The notes: generated from the letters alone by a model not told the origin. Numbered from the stretch's first letter, positions 1-6,109 are shown. The stretch is DNA of 6,445 nucleotides from Eggerthellaceae bacterium (GCA_017559045.1 JAFYTB010000022.1:1-6445); one strand, 5' to 3'. Program-made: numbers and translations.

Positions 1-216
1 ACACCAAGCAAGTGCCTCTTCGGCCTCATCCAAATGCGCATAGCGGTTCTTCGACTCACAAGCCTTCACACGAAGGCCAGCTTCAAGGCGAAGAGCCGCT
101 TCATCACGCCGTCTGTCTTCGGCGGCAAAAATATCATCGAACGAATCGCCACCGCTCAGGCGCGACTGAAACTCCGCCTTCTGGCGAGACCAAGCTGATC
201 GCTTCTTACTTCCCAT
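1..216 (-). CDS. Hypothetical small charged protein, N-terminal 72 residues (partial, runs off left edge)
   Basis: An open frame begins at ATG 216-214, 3 nt after the ligA stop (TAG 222-220), and stays open to the window edge, so the C-terminus is missing. A good SD, GAGGGG at 231-226 with a 9-nt spacer, lies inside the last ligA codons. That suggests translational coupling with ligA. The visible part is rich in Lys, Arg, Asp and Glu (starts MGSKKRSAWSRQK) and has no membrane segment or signal peptide. Near the cut end is C53-E-S-K-N-R-Y followed by an acidic helix (LDEAEEALA) and C72. From memory, a Cys-x-x-Lys-x-Arg-Tyr...Cys pattern like this opens small zinc-ribbon proteins of actinobacteria whose second Cys pair precedes a Trp-His-Leu-Thr end. 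That half is not in view, so the zinc-ribbon idea is inference. No function is assigned. Confidence 0.72.
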   Translation of the reverse strand, partial: MGSKKRSAWSRQKAEFQSRLSGGDSFDDIFAAEDRRRDEAALRLEAGLRVKACESKNRYAHLDEAEEALAWC

Positions 217-219
217 AAC

Positions 220-2361
220 CTACAGCCCCTCAGGCAGCACGCCAGTTTCAAGAAGCTGGAGGAATCCAGCCTCGTCCAGCACGGGCACACCAAGCGCAAC
301 AGCCTTGTCGTATTTGCTGCCCGCCGCTTCACCGGCGATAACGCAGCTCGTCTTCTTCGAAACGCTACCCGAGACCTTCGCACCGCGAGCCTTGAGCTTC
401 GCGCCGGCCTCATCGCGCGTCATTCCGCTTTCAGTCAGACTTCCCGTAAGCACAAAGGTCAGGCCCTCAAGCGTCTGAGGCAGCTGCTCGGCAGGATCAG
501 AAAGCGCCTCCTCGAGCACCACGCCCGCCTTATCCAAACGGTCGATAACGGCCATGTTGTCCGGCGTTCTCATGAACACAAAGATGCTGTGCGCAATCTT
601 CGGACCCACGCCCTCGACTTCTGCAAGCTCTTCCTCAGTGGCGGCAGCAAGAGCCCGAATGCTACCGAATCGAGCGCCCAGCACCTCGGCAGTAGTCTTG
701 CCGACATGGCGCATGCCAATACCGAACAGCATGCGCGACAGACCGCGAGTGCGGCTGGCGTCGATAGCCGCAACCAGCTTCTTCGCCATAACAGCACCCA
801 GGCGAATGGGCTCGCCCTCTTTGTTCACGCGACCCATATCGAGCATCGACAGCTCGACCTCGTCGAGCGTGTAGTAATCAGCTACATCGGAAACACGTCC
901 ACTTTCAACCAAGCGCGCGATGATCTCGGTGCCCATGCCATCAATATCCATGGCGCCACGGCTAGCCCAATGCTCCAAACGCTCAAGCGCCTGCGCGGGA
1001 CAATCAATGGAAATGCAGCGGAAGGCAACTTCGCCCTCTTCGCGAATGATGCCCGAACCGCAGCTCGGGCACTGCGCGGGCATCTCCCACGGCTGCGCAC
1101 CTTCAGGACGAAGCGACTCAACAGCGCCAAGCACCTCGGGAATAACATCGCCAGCCTTGCGAATAATGACCGTATCGCCGATGCGCACATCCTTGCGGCG
1201 CACCTCATCGAGGTTGTGAAGCGTCGCACGAGCAACCGTGGATCCAGCGACAACCACAGGTTCAAGCTCTGCAACGGGAGTGAGCGCACCCGTACGACCC
1301 ACCTGAACGGTAATATCGCGCAGAAGCGTAGTTTTCTCCTCAGGCGGGAACTTGAAGGCGATCGCCCAACGAGGTGCTCGAGCCGTAAAGCCAAGCGCGG
1401 CCTGCTGGGCAAAGGAGTTGACCTTCACCACCACGCCGTCGATCTCGTAAGGCAGCTGACCGCGACGCTCAAGCGCCTTCTCACAGAACGCGTGAACCTC
1501 CTCCGGGGTCTCGCAAAGCGCGACATCAGGATTCACGTGGAAGCCAGCATCACGCAGCCACTGGAGAAGCTCCCACTGCCCCGAAGCGTCAAGCGCGGCC
1601 TCGTCGGCCACGGCGTACATGAACGTGGAGAGATCTCTGCCCTGCGTGATCTTCGGATCCTTCTGACGAAGGCTACCGGCGGCAGCGTTACGCGGGTTCG
1701 CGAAAGCCTGCTTGCCATTTGCCTCAGCAGCGGCATTAAGCTTCTCGAAGCTCGCCTTCGGCATGTACACCTCACCGCGCAGCTCAATCGAGCCAGCGCG
1801 AATCGCACCCAGCGCTTCCTCACGAAGTCTCAACGGAACGTCGCGCACCGTGCGAACATTCGCCGTCACATCCTCGCCCGTCGTTCCATCACCACGCGTA
1901 GCCGCGCGAACGAGAACGCCATCCTCATAGGTAAGCGCGATGGAGGAGCCGTCGATCTTCAGCTCGCAGCACACGGGAGGCATGGTTCCATAGGCTTCGA
2001 CCATGCGGGCAATCCATGCATCAAGCTCATCGAGGTCCATGGCGTTATCAAGCGAGTACATGCGCTTCTCGTGGCGAACCGCCGAGAACTGCTCGCCCAC
2101 AAAACCGCCCACACGCTGGGTGGGCGAAGAAGGGTCGGCCAATTCGGGATGCAAGTCCTCAAGCTCGCGAAGTTCGCGCATGAGGGAGTCGAATGCAGCG
2201 TCGGAAATAGCGGGGGCGTCGAGCGCGTAATACAGATACGTATGATGCTCGATCTCACGACGAAGCGCCGTCACGCGCTCTGCAGGGTCAGACGCCATCT
2301 CGGCAAGCTCCTGCTCGCCAAACAAGCTGATCTGATCCTCATTCGCATGCGATTTCGCCAT
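220..2361 (-). CDS. ligA: NAD-dependent DNA ligase LigA
   Basis: Seals 5'-phosphate/3'-OH nicks in duplex DNA using NAD+, in replication and repair; cytoplasmic. From ATG 2361 it is 713 residues (E. coli LigA is 671). Domain order: an extra N-terminal 21 residues; Ia NMN-binding region about 22-90 (YLYYALDAPAISD); adenylation domain about 90-345 with catalytic Lys135 in ELKIDG, plus GEVYMP, NPRNAAAGSLRQ, EIDGVVVKVN and AFKFPPEE; OB fold about 350-420; four-Cys zinc finger (C431, C434, C449, C454); helix-hairpin-helix region about 465-600; C-terminal BRCT about 631-706. All key residues are present. The longest frame begins at ATG 2394, but that start has no SD and sits against a candidate -10 box. 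ATG 2361 has AGGGGAG just upstream. ATG 2298 would give the usual family length (692 residues) with a weaker AGGAG 9 nt away. The extension carries a QISLF motif (see findings). Confidence 0.97.
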   Translation of the reverse strand: MAKSHANEDQISLFGEQELAEMASDPAERVTALRREIEHHTYLYYALDAPAISDAAFDSLMRELRELEDLHPELADPSSPTQRVGGFVGEQFSAVRHEKRMYSLDNAMDLDELDAWIARMVEAYGTMPPVCCELKIDGSSIALTYEDGVLVRAATRGDGTTGEDVTANVRTVRDVPLRLREEALGAIRAGSIELRGEVYMPKASFEKLNAAAEANGKQAFANPRNAAAGSLRQKDPKITQGRDLSTFMYAVADEAALDASGQWELLQWLRDAGFHVNPDVALCETPEEVHAFCEKALERRGQLPYEIDGVVVKVNSFAQQAALGFTARAPRWAIAFKFPPEEKTTLLRDITVQVGRTGALTPVAELEPVVVAGSTVARATLHNLDEVRRKDVRIGDTVIIRKAGDVIPEVLGAVESLRPEGAQPWEMPAQCPSCGSGIIREEGEVAFRCISIDCPAQALERLEHWASRGAMDIDGMGTEIIARLVESGRVSDVADYYTLDEVELSMLDMGRVNKEGEPIRLGAVMAKKLVAAIDASRTRGLSRMLFGIGMRHVGKTTAEVLGARFGSIRALAAATEEELAEVEGVGPKIAHSIFVFMRTPDNMAVIDRLDKAGVVLEEALSDPAEQLPQTLEGLTFVLTGSLTESGMTRDEAGAKLKARGAKVSGSVSKKTSCVIAGEAAGSKYDKAVALGVPVLDEAGFLQLLETGVLPEGL

Positions 2362-2363
2362 GT

Positions 2364-2370
2364 CTCCCCT
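2364..2370 (-). promoter_or_regulatory. ligA ribosome binding site (start-deciding)
   Basis: AGGGGAG on the minus strand, 2 nt from ATG 2361 by its last base (about 5-6 nt if the AAGG core is counted). No comparable site precedes ATG 2394, so this site favours the 713-residue product. Confidence 0.6.
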
Positions 2371-2394
2371 TTCGCCTTCGAAACGTGTATCCAT

Positions 2395-2425
2395 ATTGTA
2401 GCCGTCTATGCCGAAGCAAGCGCAA
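2395..2425 (-). promoter_or_regulatory. Candidate ligA promoter
   Basis: TACAAT (2400-2395) matches the -10 consensus at 5 of 6 positions. Upstream is TTGCGC (2425-2420), a weak -35 with a long 19-nt spacer. Transcription would begin near 2388, giving a leader of about 27 nt to ATG 2361. That would exclude the ATG at 2394 from the mRNA. Read by eye only. Confidence 0.35.
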
Positions 2426-2450
2426 ATTGGAAGATCTTCGAAAGCCGGGA

Positions 2451-2605
2451 ATCGTCACAGGACAATGGGTCTGCCGCAACGCGCCAAACGCCGAAGAGAG
2501 CAAGCAGCAACACGCCAAACGTCAAAGGGGCTAAGCCGCAGCGTACCGAATGCCAGAGGATCGCAGCCGCAGTACGCCAAACACTACAGCGCGCCAACAG
2601 CTGCA
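2451..2605. repeat. Degenerate 31-bp tandem repeat, four clear units plus one weak one
   Basis: The octamer CGCCAAAC (GTTTGGCG on the coding strand) occurs at 2482, 2513 and 2575, that is at offsets of 31 and 62. At the skipped phase (2544) a degenerate copy, TACCGAAT, is present. Hand alignment of 31-bp units from 2482, 2513, 2544 and 2575 gives about 22/31 matches for units 1-2, 19/31 for 2-3, 21/31 for 1-4 and 15/31 for 3-4. Chance would give roughly 8/31. A second shared block near the unit end reads GCCGCA. A weaker unit (2451-2481) shares mainly that end block. The last unit overlaps the nnrD stop. The period is not a multiple of three, so this is not a protein repeat. It fills most of the 222-nt nnrD-ligA gap. 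Confidence 0.6.
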
Positions 2606-3450
2606 GGAATTGCCTCGATAAGGTCTTCAGGAGTTGCGCACAGCGCAGGCATGCGCGATTCACACGCCAGACCAGCACGAGCGTGCAATTCCGCACCAAG
2701 CACTGCGGCATCGAAAGAGTCAACGCCCTGAGCCATCAAGGCGCCCACCATGCCGGCAAGCACATCGCCCGTACCTGCCTTCGCCAAAGCGGGCGTTCCG
2801 CACGTGATGGCAACAAGCTTCTCGCCATCGGCAACATACGTATCAGGACCCTTGAGAACGACGACGGCGCCGTAAGCCTTTGCAAGAAGTGCGGCGAGCT
2901 CAGGTTCGGAATCAGCCTCGATACGCGCAGCCTTCGCCAAGCGCGCGGCCTCACCGCCATGCGGCGTAAGAACCGTAGGCAGGCCCGCCTCTGCTCGGTT
3001 GCGAGCAATAAGCCTTCCCTCGCCCGTTGCGAGTGCGGAAAGAGCCCCACCATCGACAAGAGCGGGTGCCTGGGTCAGACGCAGCGCCTTAAGCGCAAGC
3101 GCGCGGCAGGCAACATCTTCCCCATCAAAGCCAGGGCCGATAATGCAGGCAGCCGGCTTACCGGGTTTGCTTACGGGTAAATCAGAGGGAGCCAAAGCCT
3201 CCCACGACGAAACCACCAGCGAGGGGCGATAGCTCTGCACGACGGGAACCGCTTGCGGGTCGCAAATAACTTGCACATAGCCAGCTCCAGAACGCTGAGC
3301 GGCATAAGCTGCAAGGCACGCCGCACCCGGATAGCGAGCGCAGCCCGCAAGTACCACGAGCTTTCCTCGCGTGTACTTGTTGGCACGAGAGTCAAGCTGC
3401 GGAACAAGAGAACGCAGCTTCTCATCAGAATAGGAGGCGATCACATCCAT
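2584..3450 (-). CDS. nnrD: ADP/ATP-dependent NAD(P)H-hydrate dehydratase (YjeF C-terminal / CARKD family)
   Basis: Repairs damaged nicotinamide cofactors by dehydrating (S)-NAD(P)HX back to NAD(P)H with a nucleotide as energy source; cytoplasmic ribokinase-like fold. The product is 288 residues from ATG 3450. Motifs in order: KYTRGKLVVLAG (25-36), PGAACLAA (41-48), IIGPGFDG (103-110), LVDGGALSAL (131-140), LTPHGGEAARL (161-171), VVLKGPDTYV (197-206), and the signature TCGTPALAKAGTGDVLAGM (216-234) with the family Asp at 229. Only the dehydratase domain is present. The epimerase (YjeF N-terminal) domain fused to it in many bacteria is absent here and in the neighbours. A GTG at 3462 extends the frame by four codons, but GGAGGG (3460-3455) is correctly placed for ATG 3450. 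acpS ends 20 nt upstream, a common partner of this gene, so co-transcription is likely. Confidence 0.93.
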   Translation of the reverse strand: MDVIASYSDEKLRSLVPQLDSRANKYTRGKLVVLAGCARYPGAACLAAYAAQRSGAGYVQVICDPQAVPVVQSYRPSLVVSSWEALAPSDLPVSKPGKPAACIIGPGFDGEDVACRALALKALRLTQAPALVDGGALSALATGEGRLIARNRAEAGLPTVLTPHGGEAARLAKAARIEADSEPELAALLAKAYGAVVVLKGPDTYVADGEKLVAITCGTPALAKAGTGDVLAGMVGALMAQGVDSFDAAVLGAELHARAGLACESRMPALCATPEDLIEAIPAAVGAL

Positions 3451-3454
3451 GGCA

Positions 3455-3460
3455 CCCTCC
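3455..3460 (-). promoter_or_regulatory. nnrD ribosome binding site (start-deciding)
   Basis: GGAGGG on the minus strand, 4 nt before ATG 3450. It overlaps the GTG at 3462-3460 that opens the longest frame, so that GTG is unlikely to be the start. Confidence 0.65.
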
Positions 3461-3470
3461 ACAGCAGCGG

Positions 3471-4082
3471 CTAGAACAACTTCGACTGATCGAGAGATTC
3501 GGCAGCAGCGTCAACCACGGCAAACACTGCATCAGCCCCAGACTTGTCAGTCTCAGACGGGTTCTCGGCAACGGTCGTCGAAGGCAGGTCGTCAAGCATG
3601 CCGCGAGCTTCCTTGAACTGCTTGGCAAGTTCTTCCATGGGATCGACGCGCTTCTTAGCCGCAGTCACGGCATCGTCGGTGATGGCCATCGCGCATGCAA
3701 CCGCTTCAGTATGGGTAAACGAGAGCGAAATGGGAATCTCTCGCACGCCCTTCTCGCGAGCAACCTCACGCGCACGGCCGGTGAGCACCACGTAGGGACG
3801 ACCCTTGCTCGTGCGGCGCACCTCGATGTCGCGCACCCAGATGCCCTCATCAAAGCCCGTGCCAAGCGCCTTGAGAACAGCTTCCTTCGCCGCAAAGCGC
3901 GTCGCATAGTGAACCTCGGGCTGGGCCTTGCTCTCGCAATAGCTGCGCTCGGCCTCAGAGAACGCACGCTGCGCAAAGGCAGGGGTGCGCTTGAGGATCT
4001 TCCTCACGCGGGCGATTTCGACAATGTCAACGCCAAGACCCACCTGGTCACTGGGAAAGGATGCTTCACGGACTTCAGTCAT
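3471..4082 (-). CDS. acpS: Holo-[acyl-carrier-protein] synthase AcpS with C-terminal extension
   Basis: Transfers 4'-phosphopantetheine from CoA to the serine of apo-ACP, activating fatty-acid synthesis; cytoplasmic, normally a trimer. From ATG 4082 it is 203 residues. Family signatures: GVDIVEIARV (17-26) with the metal-binding Asp19, FSEAERSYC (41-49), RFAAKEAVLKALGTG (62-76) with Lys66 and Glu67, and ISLSFTHTEAVACAMA (118-133). The catalytic domain therefore ends near residue 135, about the normal full length of the family (roughly 120-130). The remaining 65-70 residues form an acidic, Ala/Glu/Asp-rich tail of unknown role. The longest frame starts at GTG 4115 without an SD and lies downstream of a TATAAT box. 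ATG 4082 has GAGG (4090-4087) 4 nt before it. nnrD follows 20 nt downstream. No frameshift is needed to explain the tail. Confidence 0.93.
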   Translation of the reverse strand: MTEVREASFPSDQVGLGVDIVEIARVRKILKRTPAFAQRAFSEAERSYCESKAQPEVHYATRFAAKEAVLKALGTGFDEGIWVRDIEVRRTSKGRPYVVLTGRAREVAREKGVREIPISLSFTHTEAVACAMAITDDAVTAAKKRVDPMEELAKQFKEARGMLDDLPSTTVAENPSETDKSGADAVFAVVDAAAESLDQSKLF

Positions 4083-4125
4083 GCGACCTCGAACTCTCAG
4101 AAAATCTGTCGGCACAATTTAGATA

Positions 4126-4156
4126 ATTATAGCCGTCACGCACGCTATCGAGACAA
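4126..4156 (-). promoter_or_regulatory. Candidate acpS promoter (perfect -10)
   Basis: TATAAT at 4131-4126 is a perfect -10 match in the 62-nt gap after folD. The best -35 is TTGTCT (4156-4151), 4 of 6 matches with a long 19-nt spacer, overlapping the 3' end of folD. Transcription would start near 4119, about 37 nt before ATG 4082. This would let acpS-nnrD be expressed independently of the folate genes. Confidence 0.4.
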
Positions 4157-4999
4157 GCGCTCCGCAGCCTCAACGACATGCTTGGCAAGCACTGCGGTAG
4201 TCACGCTGCCAACTCCGCCGGGAACGGGCGTGATAGCGCCGACGATAGGCTCAACCTCATCGAAACGAGCATCGCCAACAAGCTTCTGAGCCTCTTCATC
4301 CCAATTGATACCCACGTCGATGACCGTCTGGCCCTCGCTCACGGCGTCTGCGCCCAGTACGCCGGCACGACCAGCCGCAACCACCACGATGTCGGCTCGA
4401 CGGCACACGGCGGGCAAATCCCTCGTCCTCGTGTGGCACATAGTCACCGTAGCATCAGCAGCCTGCAGCATCAGAGAGACCGGTCGGCCGATCACCAGCG
4501 AACGGCCCACAACCACAGCCTCAGCCCCGGAAAGCTCGCATTCATAATGCTTGAGAATCTGCATGCACGCATCAGCCGTGCAAGGCGGAAAACCCTTCGG
4601 CCTGTTTGCGAAGAGGCCGAACAAAGAGCCTTCGGTGATGCCGTCGACGTCCTTCGCGGGATCAAGCGCAGCGCAAGCGGCATCCTCGTCGAGCGTCTTC
4701 GGAAGTGGACGGAACATAAGGCAGCCATACACCTCAGGATCGACATTCACCTGCTCGAGAGCGGCGATGAGCTCTTCCTGAGTGCAATCTTCCTCCAGCA
4801 AGATCTTCCTGAGTCCCAGGCCAAGCACCTCGCAGCGCTTCACGATACCGCGCTCATAGGAAAGATCCTCTTCGCGAGCACCCACACGCACAACAGCAAG
4901 CGTCGGCAAAACGCCAGCGGCCTTCAAAGCATCAATGCGAGGAAACAAACCCTCGGTGATAGCGTCGGCAACCGGCTTGCCCTTGAGAATATTCGCCAC
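4145..4999 (-). CDS. folD: FolD-family methylene-tetrahydrofolate dehydrogenase, probably lacking cyclohydrolase activity
   Basis: FolD normally oxidises 5,10-methylene-THF to methenyl-THF with NAD(P)+ and then hydrolyses it to 10-formyl-THF. This product is 284 residues, the usual length. Seen: N-terminal MANILKGKPVADAI, the KDVDG motif (116-120) with Asp119 equivalent to human Asp125, Rossmann GRSLVIGRP (165-173), VIDVGIN (226-232) and TPVPGGVGSVTTAVL (257-271). Two active-site positions differ. After Tyr48 the catalytic Lys of YxxxK is Ile52 (reads SYERGIVKRC). The Gln of VQLPL is Phe96 (reads LMFRPLP). Both spacings match the human enzyme (Lys56, Gln100). The longest frame opens at TTG 5050, but GGAAGG (5011-5006) sits 6 nt before GTG 4999 and the family start motif begins there. 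The fchA gene lies 88 nt upstream. A clostridial-type FolD subfamily with YERG and FRPLP motifs is recalled but unverified. Confidence 0.93.
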   Translation of the reverse strand: MANILKGKPVADAITEGLFPRIDALKAAGVLPTLAVVRVGAREEDLSYERGIVKRCEVLGLGLRKILLEEDCTQEELIAALEQVNVDPEVYGCLMFRPLPKTLDEDAACAALDPAKDVDGITEGSLFGLFANRPKGFPPCTADACMQILKHYECELSGAEAVVVGRSLVIGRPVSLMLQAADATVTMCHTRTRDLPAVCRRADIVVVAAGRAGVLGADAVSEGQTVIDVGINWDEEAQKLVGDARFDEVEPIVGAITPVPGGVGSVTTAVLAKHVVEAAERLSR

Positions 5000-5005
5000 G
5001 GTGTT

Positions 5006-5011
5006 CCTTCC
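5006..5011 (-). promoter_or_regulatory. folD ribosome binding site (start-deciding)
   Basis: GGAAGG on the minus strand, 6 nt before GTG 4999. It fixes a GTG start and removes 17 codons from the longest frame, whose product would carry an N-terminal piece unlike FolD. Confidence 0.65.
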
Positions 5012-5087
5012 GTTAAACAAGTCAATCGAAGAATTAAGAGTCAGCCCCAAATAAACATGGTCGCTGGATCAAACTCAGCAGCACGCC

Positions 5088-5711
5088 CTAGCCACGCAGC
5101 TCGGCCGCAACCTTGTCGGCAAGCGCCTCGGCACGCGGCACAAAGGCGAGCAGCTCATCAGCCTCAGCCTCTACAGCCGCCGCAAAATCACGATCAAGAA
5201 GGCTGCTCGTATTGATGAACACGTTCATGGATGCCGCACGCAGAGCCGCTGCAGCACACGCAGCACCGCATCCCACGTCGCTCACGAGCAGACGGCTTCC
5301 CTTCTCGCCCATCTCCTCAAGCAGCTCAACCGAGTGAGCGATCTGACGCATCATCTCAAGCGGAGCCTCGAGCGCACCCTTCGTGCAGCGCTCAAGCTCG
5401 GCCTCGCGAGAGGGGTCTTCCTTCGGAATACCATATGCCTGAGACAGCGGATAGAAAGCCTCCGCGTCCTCATCAACAAGCTCAAGCAGACGCGCGCGAA
5501 CAGAGGCAGCCTCAGCAAGCATGCGCTGCACGTCCTCCTCATACTCCGCGTACTTCTTCTTGCCAGTCGTGAAATTGCCAACCATCGAGCAAAGCGCAGC
5601 GCCAAGCGCACCGACATACGCGGCCGCACCGCCACCGCCGGGCGTGCTGAGCTTGGCAGCCAGGGCATCGGCGAATTCCACGCAGCTCTTACTCATCATC
5701 GAATCGGCCAT
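5088..5711 (-). CDS. fchA: Cyclodeaminase/methenyl-THF cyclohydrolase family protein (FchA/FTCD C-terminal type)
   Basis: This family either deaminates formimino-THF to methenyl-THF or, as FchA of acetogens, converts methenyl-THF to 10-formyl-THF. The product is 207 residues, the typical length, all-helical, with no signal peptide. Motifs: STPGGGGAAAYVGALGAAL (22-40), the family's Gly-rich start; GNFTTGKKKY (45-54); LVDEDAEAFYPL (78-89) with its acidic cluster; EAPLEMM (115-121); and SDVGCGAACAAAAL (144-157) followed by NVFIN. A GTG at 5732 and an ATG at 5729 are alternative starts, but GGAGG (5720-5716) precedes ATG 5711 by 4 nt. Because the neighbouring FolD lacks cyclohydrolase residues and no histidine-degradation genes are in view, cyclohydrolase is the more likely role. 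A formimino-THF cyclodeaminase role remains possible. Confidence 0.9.
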   Translation of the reverse strand: MADSMMSKSCVEFADALAAKLSTPGGGGAAAYVGALGAALCSMVGNFTTGKKKYAEYEEDVQRMLAEAASVRARLLELVDEDAEAFYPLSQAYGIPKEDPSREAELERCTKGALEAPLEMMRQIAHSVELLEEMGEKGSRLLVSDVGCGAACAAAALRAASMNVFINTSSLLDRDFAAAVEAEADELLAFVPRAEALADKVAAELRG

Positions 5712-5782
5712 GAAGCCTCCGAACGTCATCACGGCAATGGCTGCCGTTGAGGTGAATTTTGGGGATCTGCTTTATCTTACGA

Positions 5783-5826
5783 CAGCGCTACTCATCCCAT
5801 GCCCTACACCTTCTGCGGAAGCGCTG
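5783..5826. repeat. 7-bp inverted repeat around AGCGCT, 30-nt loop
   Basis: CAGCGCT (5783-5789) and AGCGCTG (5820-5826) are exact reverse complements separated by 30 nt, in the presumed leader or upstream region of fchA. AGCGCT is itself palindromic, so the pair could equally be two copies of one short site. Function unknown. Confidence 0.35.
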
Positions 5827-5933
5827 AATCATCTGCAACCGCCACAGAGCCCCTTCAAATGACAGCTCGCTCCAAACCGCACACGACGAAGCAGCTCAGC
5901 ACGAGCCACAGCATCCGCCGCATAAACAGTCTT

Positions 5934-5961
5934 TTTATACATATTCATCATTATGTATAAA
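5934..5961. promoter_or_regulatory. Perfect 10-bp inverted repeat (candidate operator)
   Basis: TTTATACATA (5934-5943) and TATGTATAAA (5952-5961) are exact reverse complements separated by the 8-nt spacer TTCATCAT. Half-site centres are 18 bp apart, about 1.7 helical turns. The element lies between two divergent genes, about 220 bp from each start, in the most AT-rich part of the window. It looks like a dimeric regulator site. No T-run follows a GC stem, so it is not a standard terminator. The cognate regulator is unknown. Confidence 0.5.
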
Positions 5962-6109
5962 TGCAATTTCGAAGCCCCTTAAACAAACTCCTCTTTTCGC
6001 CCAAACAACCGACATATCGACGTTTTTGAAAGTCCATGTGCTACATTTACGCATCGTTCGCCTTGGGTAGATCCGAGCCTACTCGTACCAAAAGTCGGCG
6101 CCTAAGGCC

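Noticed and set aside
12..218. Plus-strand 68-codon frame at the left edge
   Set aside because: The minus-strand frame at 1-216 has a strong SD, tight coupling to ligA and a natural protein composition. The plus frame has none of these.
2362..2394. LigA start at ATG 2394 (724 residues)
   Set aside because: No SD, and the codon directly abuts the candidate -10 box TACAAT, so it would probably lie at or before the transcription start.
589..3180. 863-codon open frame on the plus strand spanning most of ligA, the gap and most of nnrD
   Set aside because: It runs in codon register opposite ligA and nnrD (their third base pairs with its first), so it stays open wherever those genes avoid TTA, CTA and TCA codons, as this genome does. 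The product is Arg/His/Ser-rich without recognisable motifs, while the minus-strand genes have complete family signatures.
4178..5215. 345-codon plus-strand frame opposite folD, with similar frames opposite acpS (3711-4289) and fchA (5334-5750)
   Set aside because: Same antisense codon-register effect. Compositions are Arg/His/Ala/Gln-rich, there are no family motifs, and well-supported genes lie on the other strand.
5733..5930. Possible tetrahydrofolate riboswitch upstream of fchA
   Set aside because: The coding strand has short look-alike pieces (AGATGATTC, GGGATG), but the pairing segment (GAATCAT) and the conserved junction sequences were not found, so no THF riboswitch is called.
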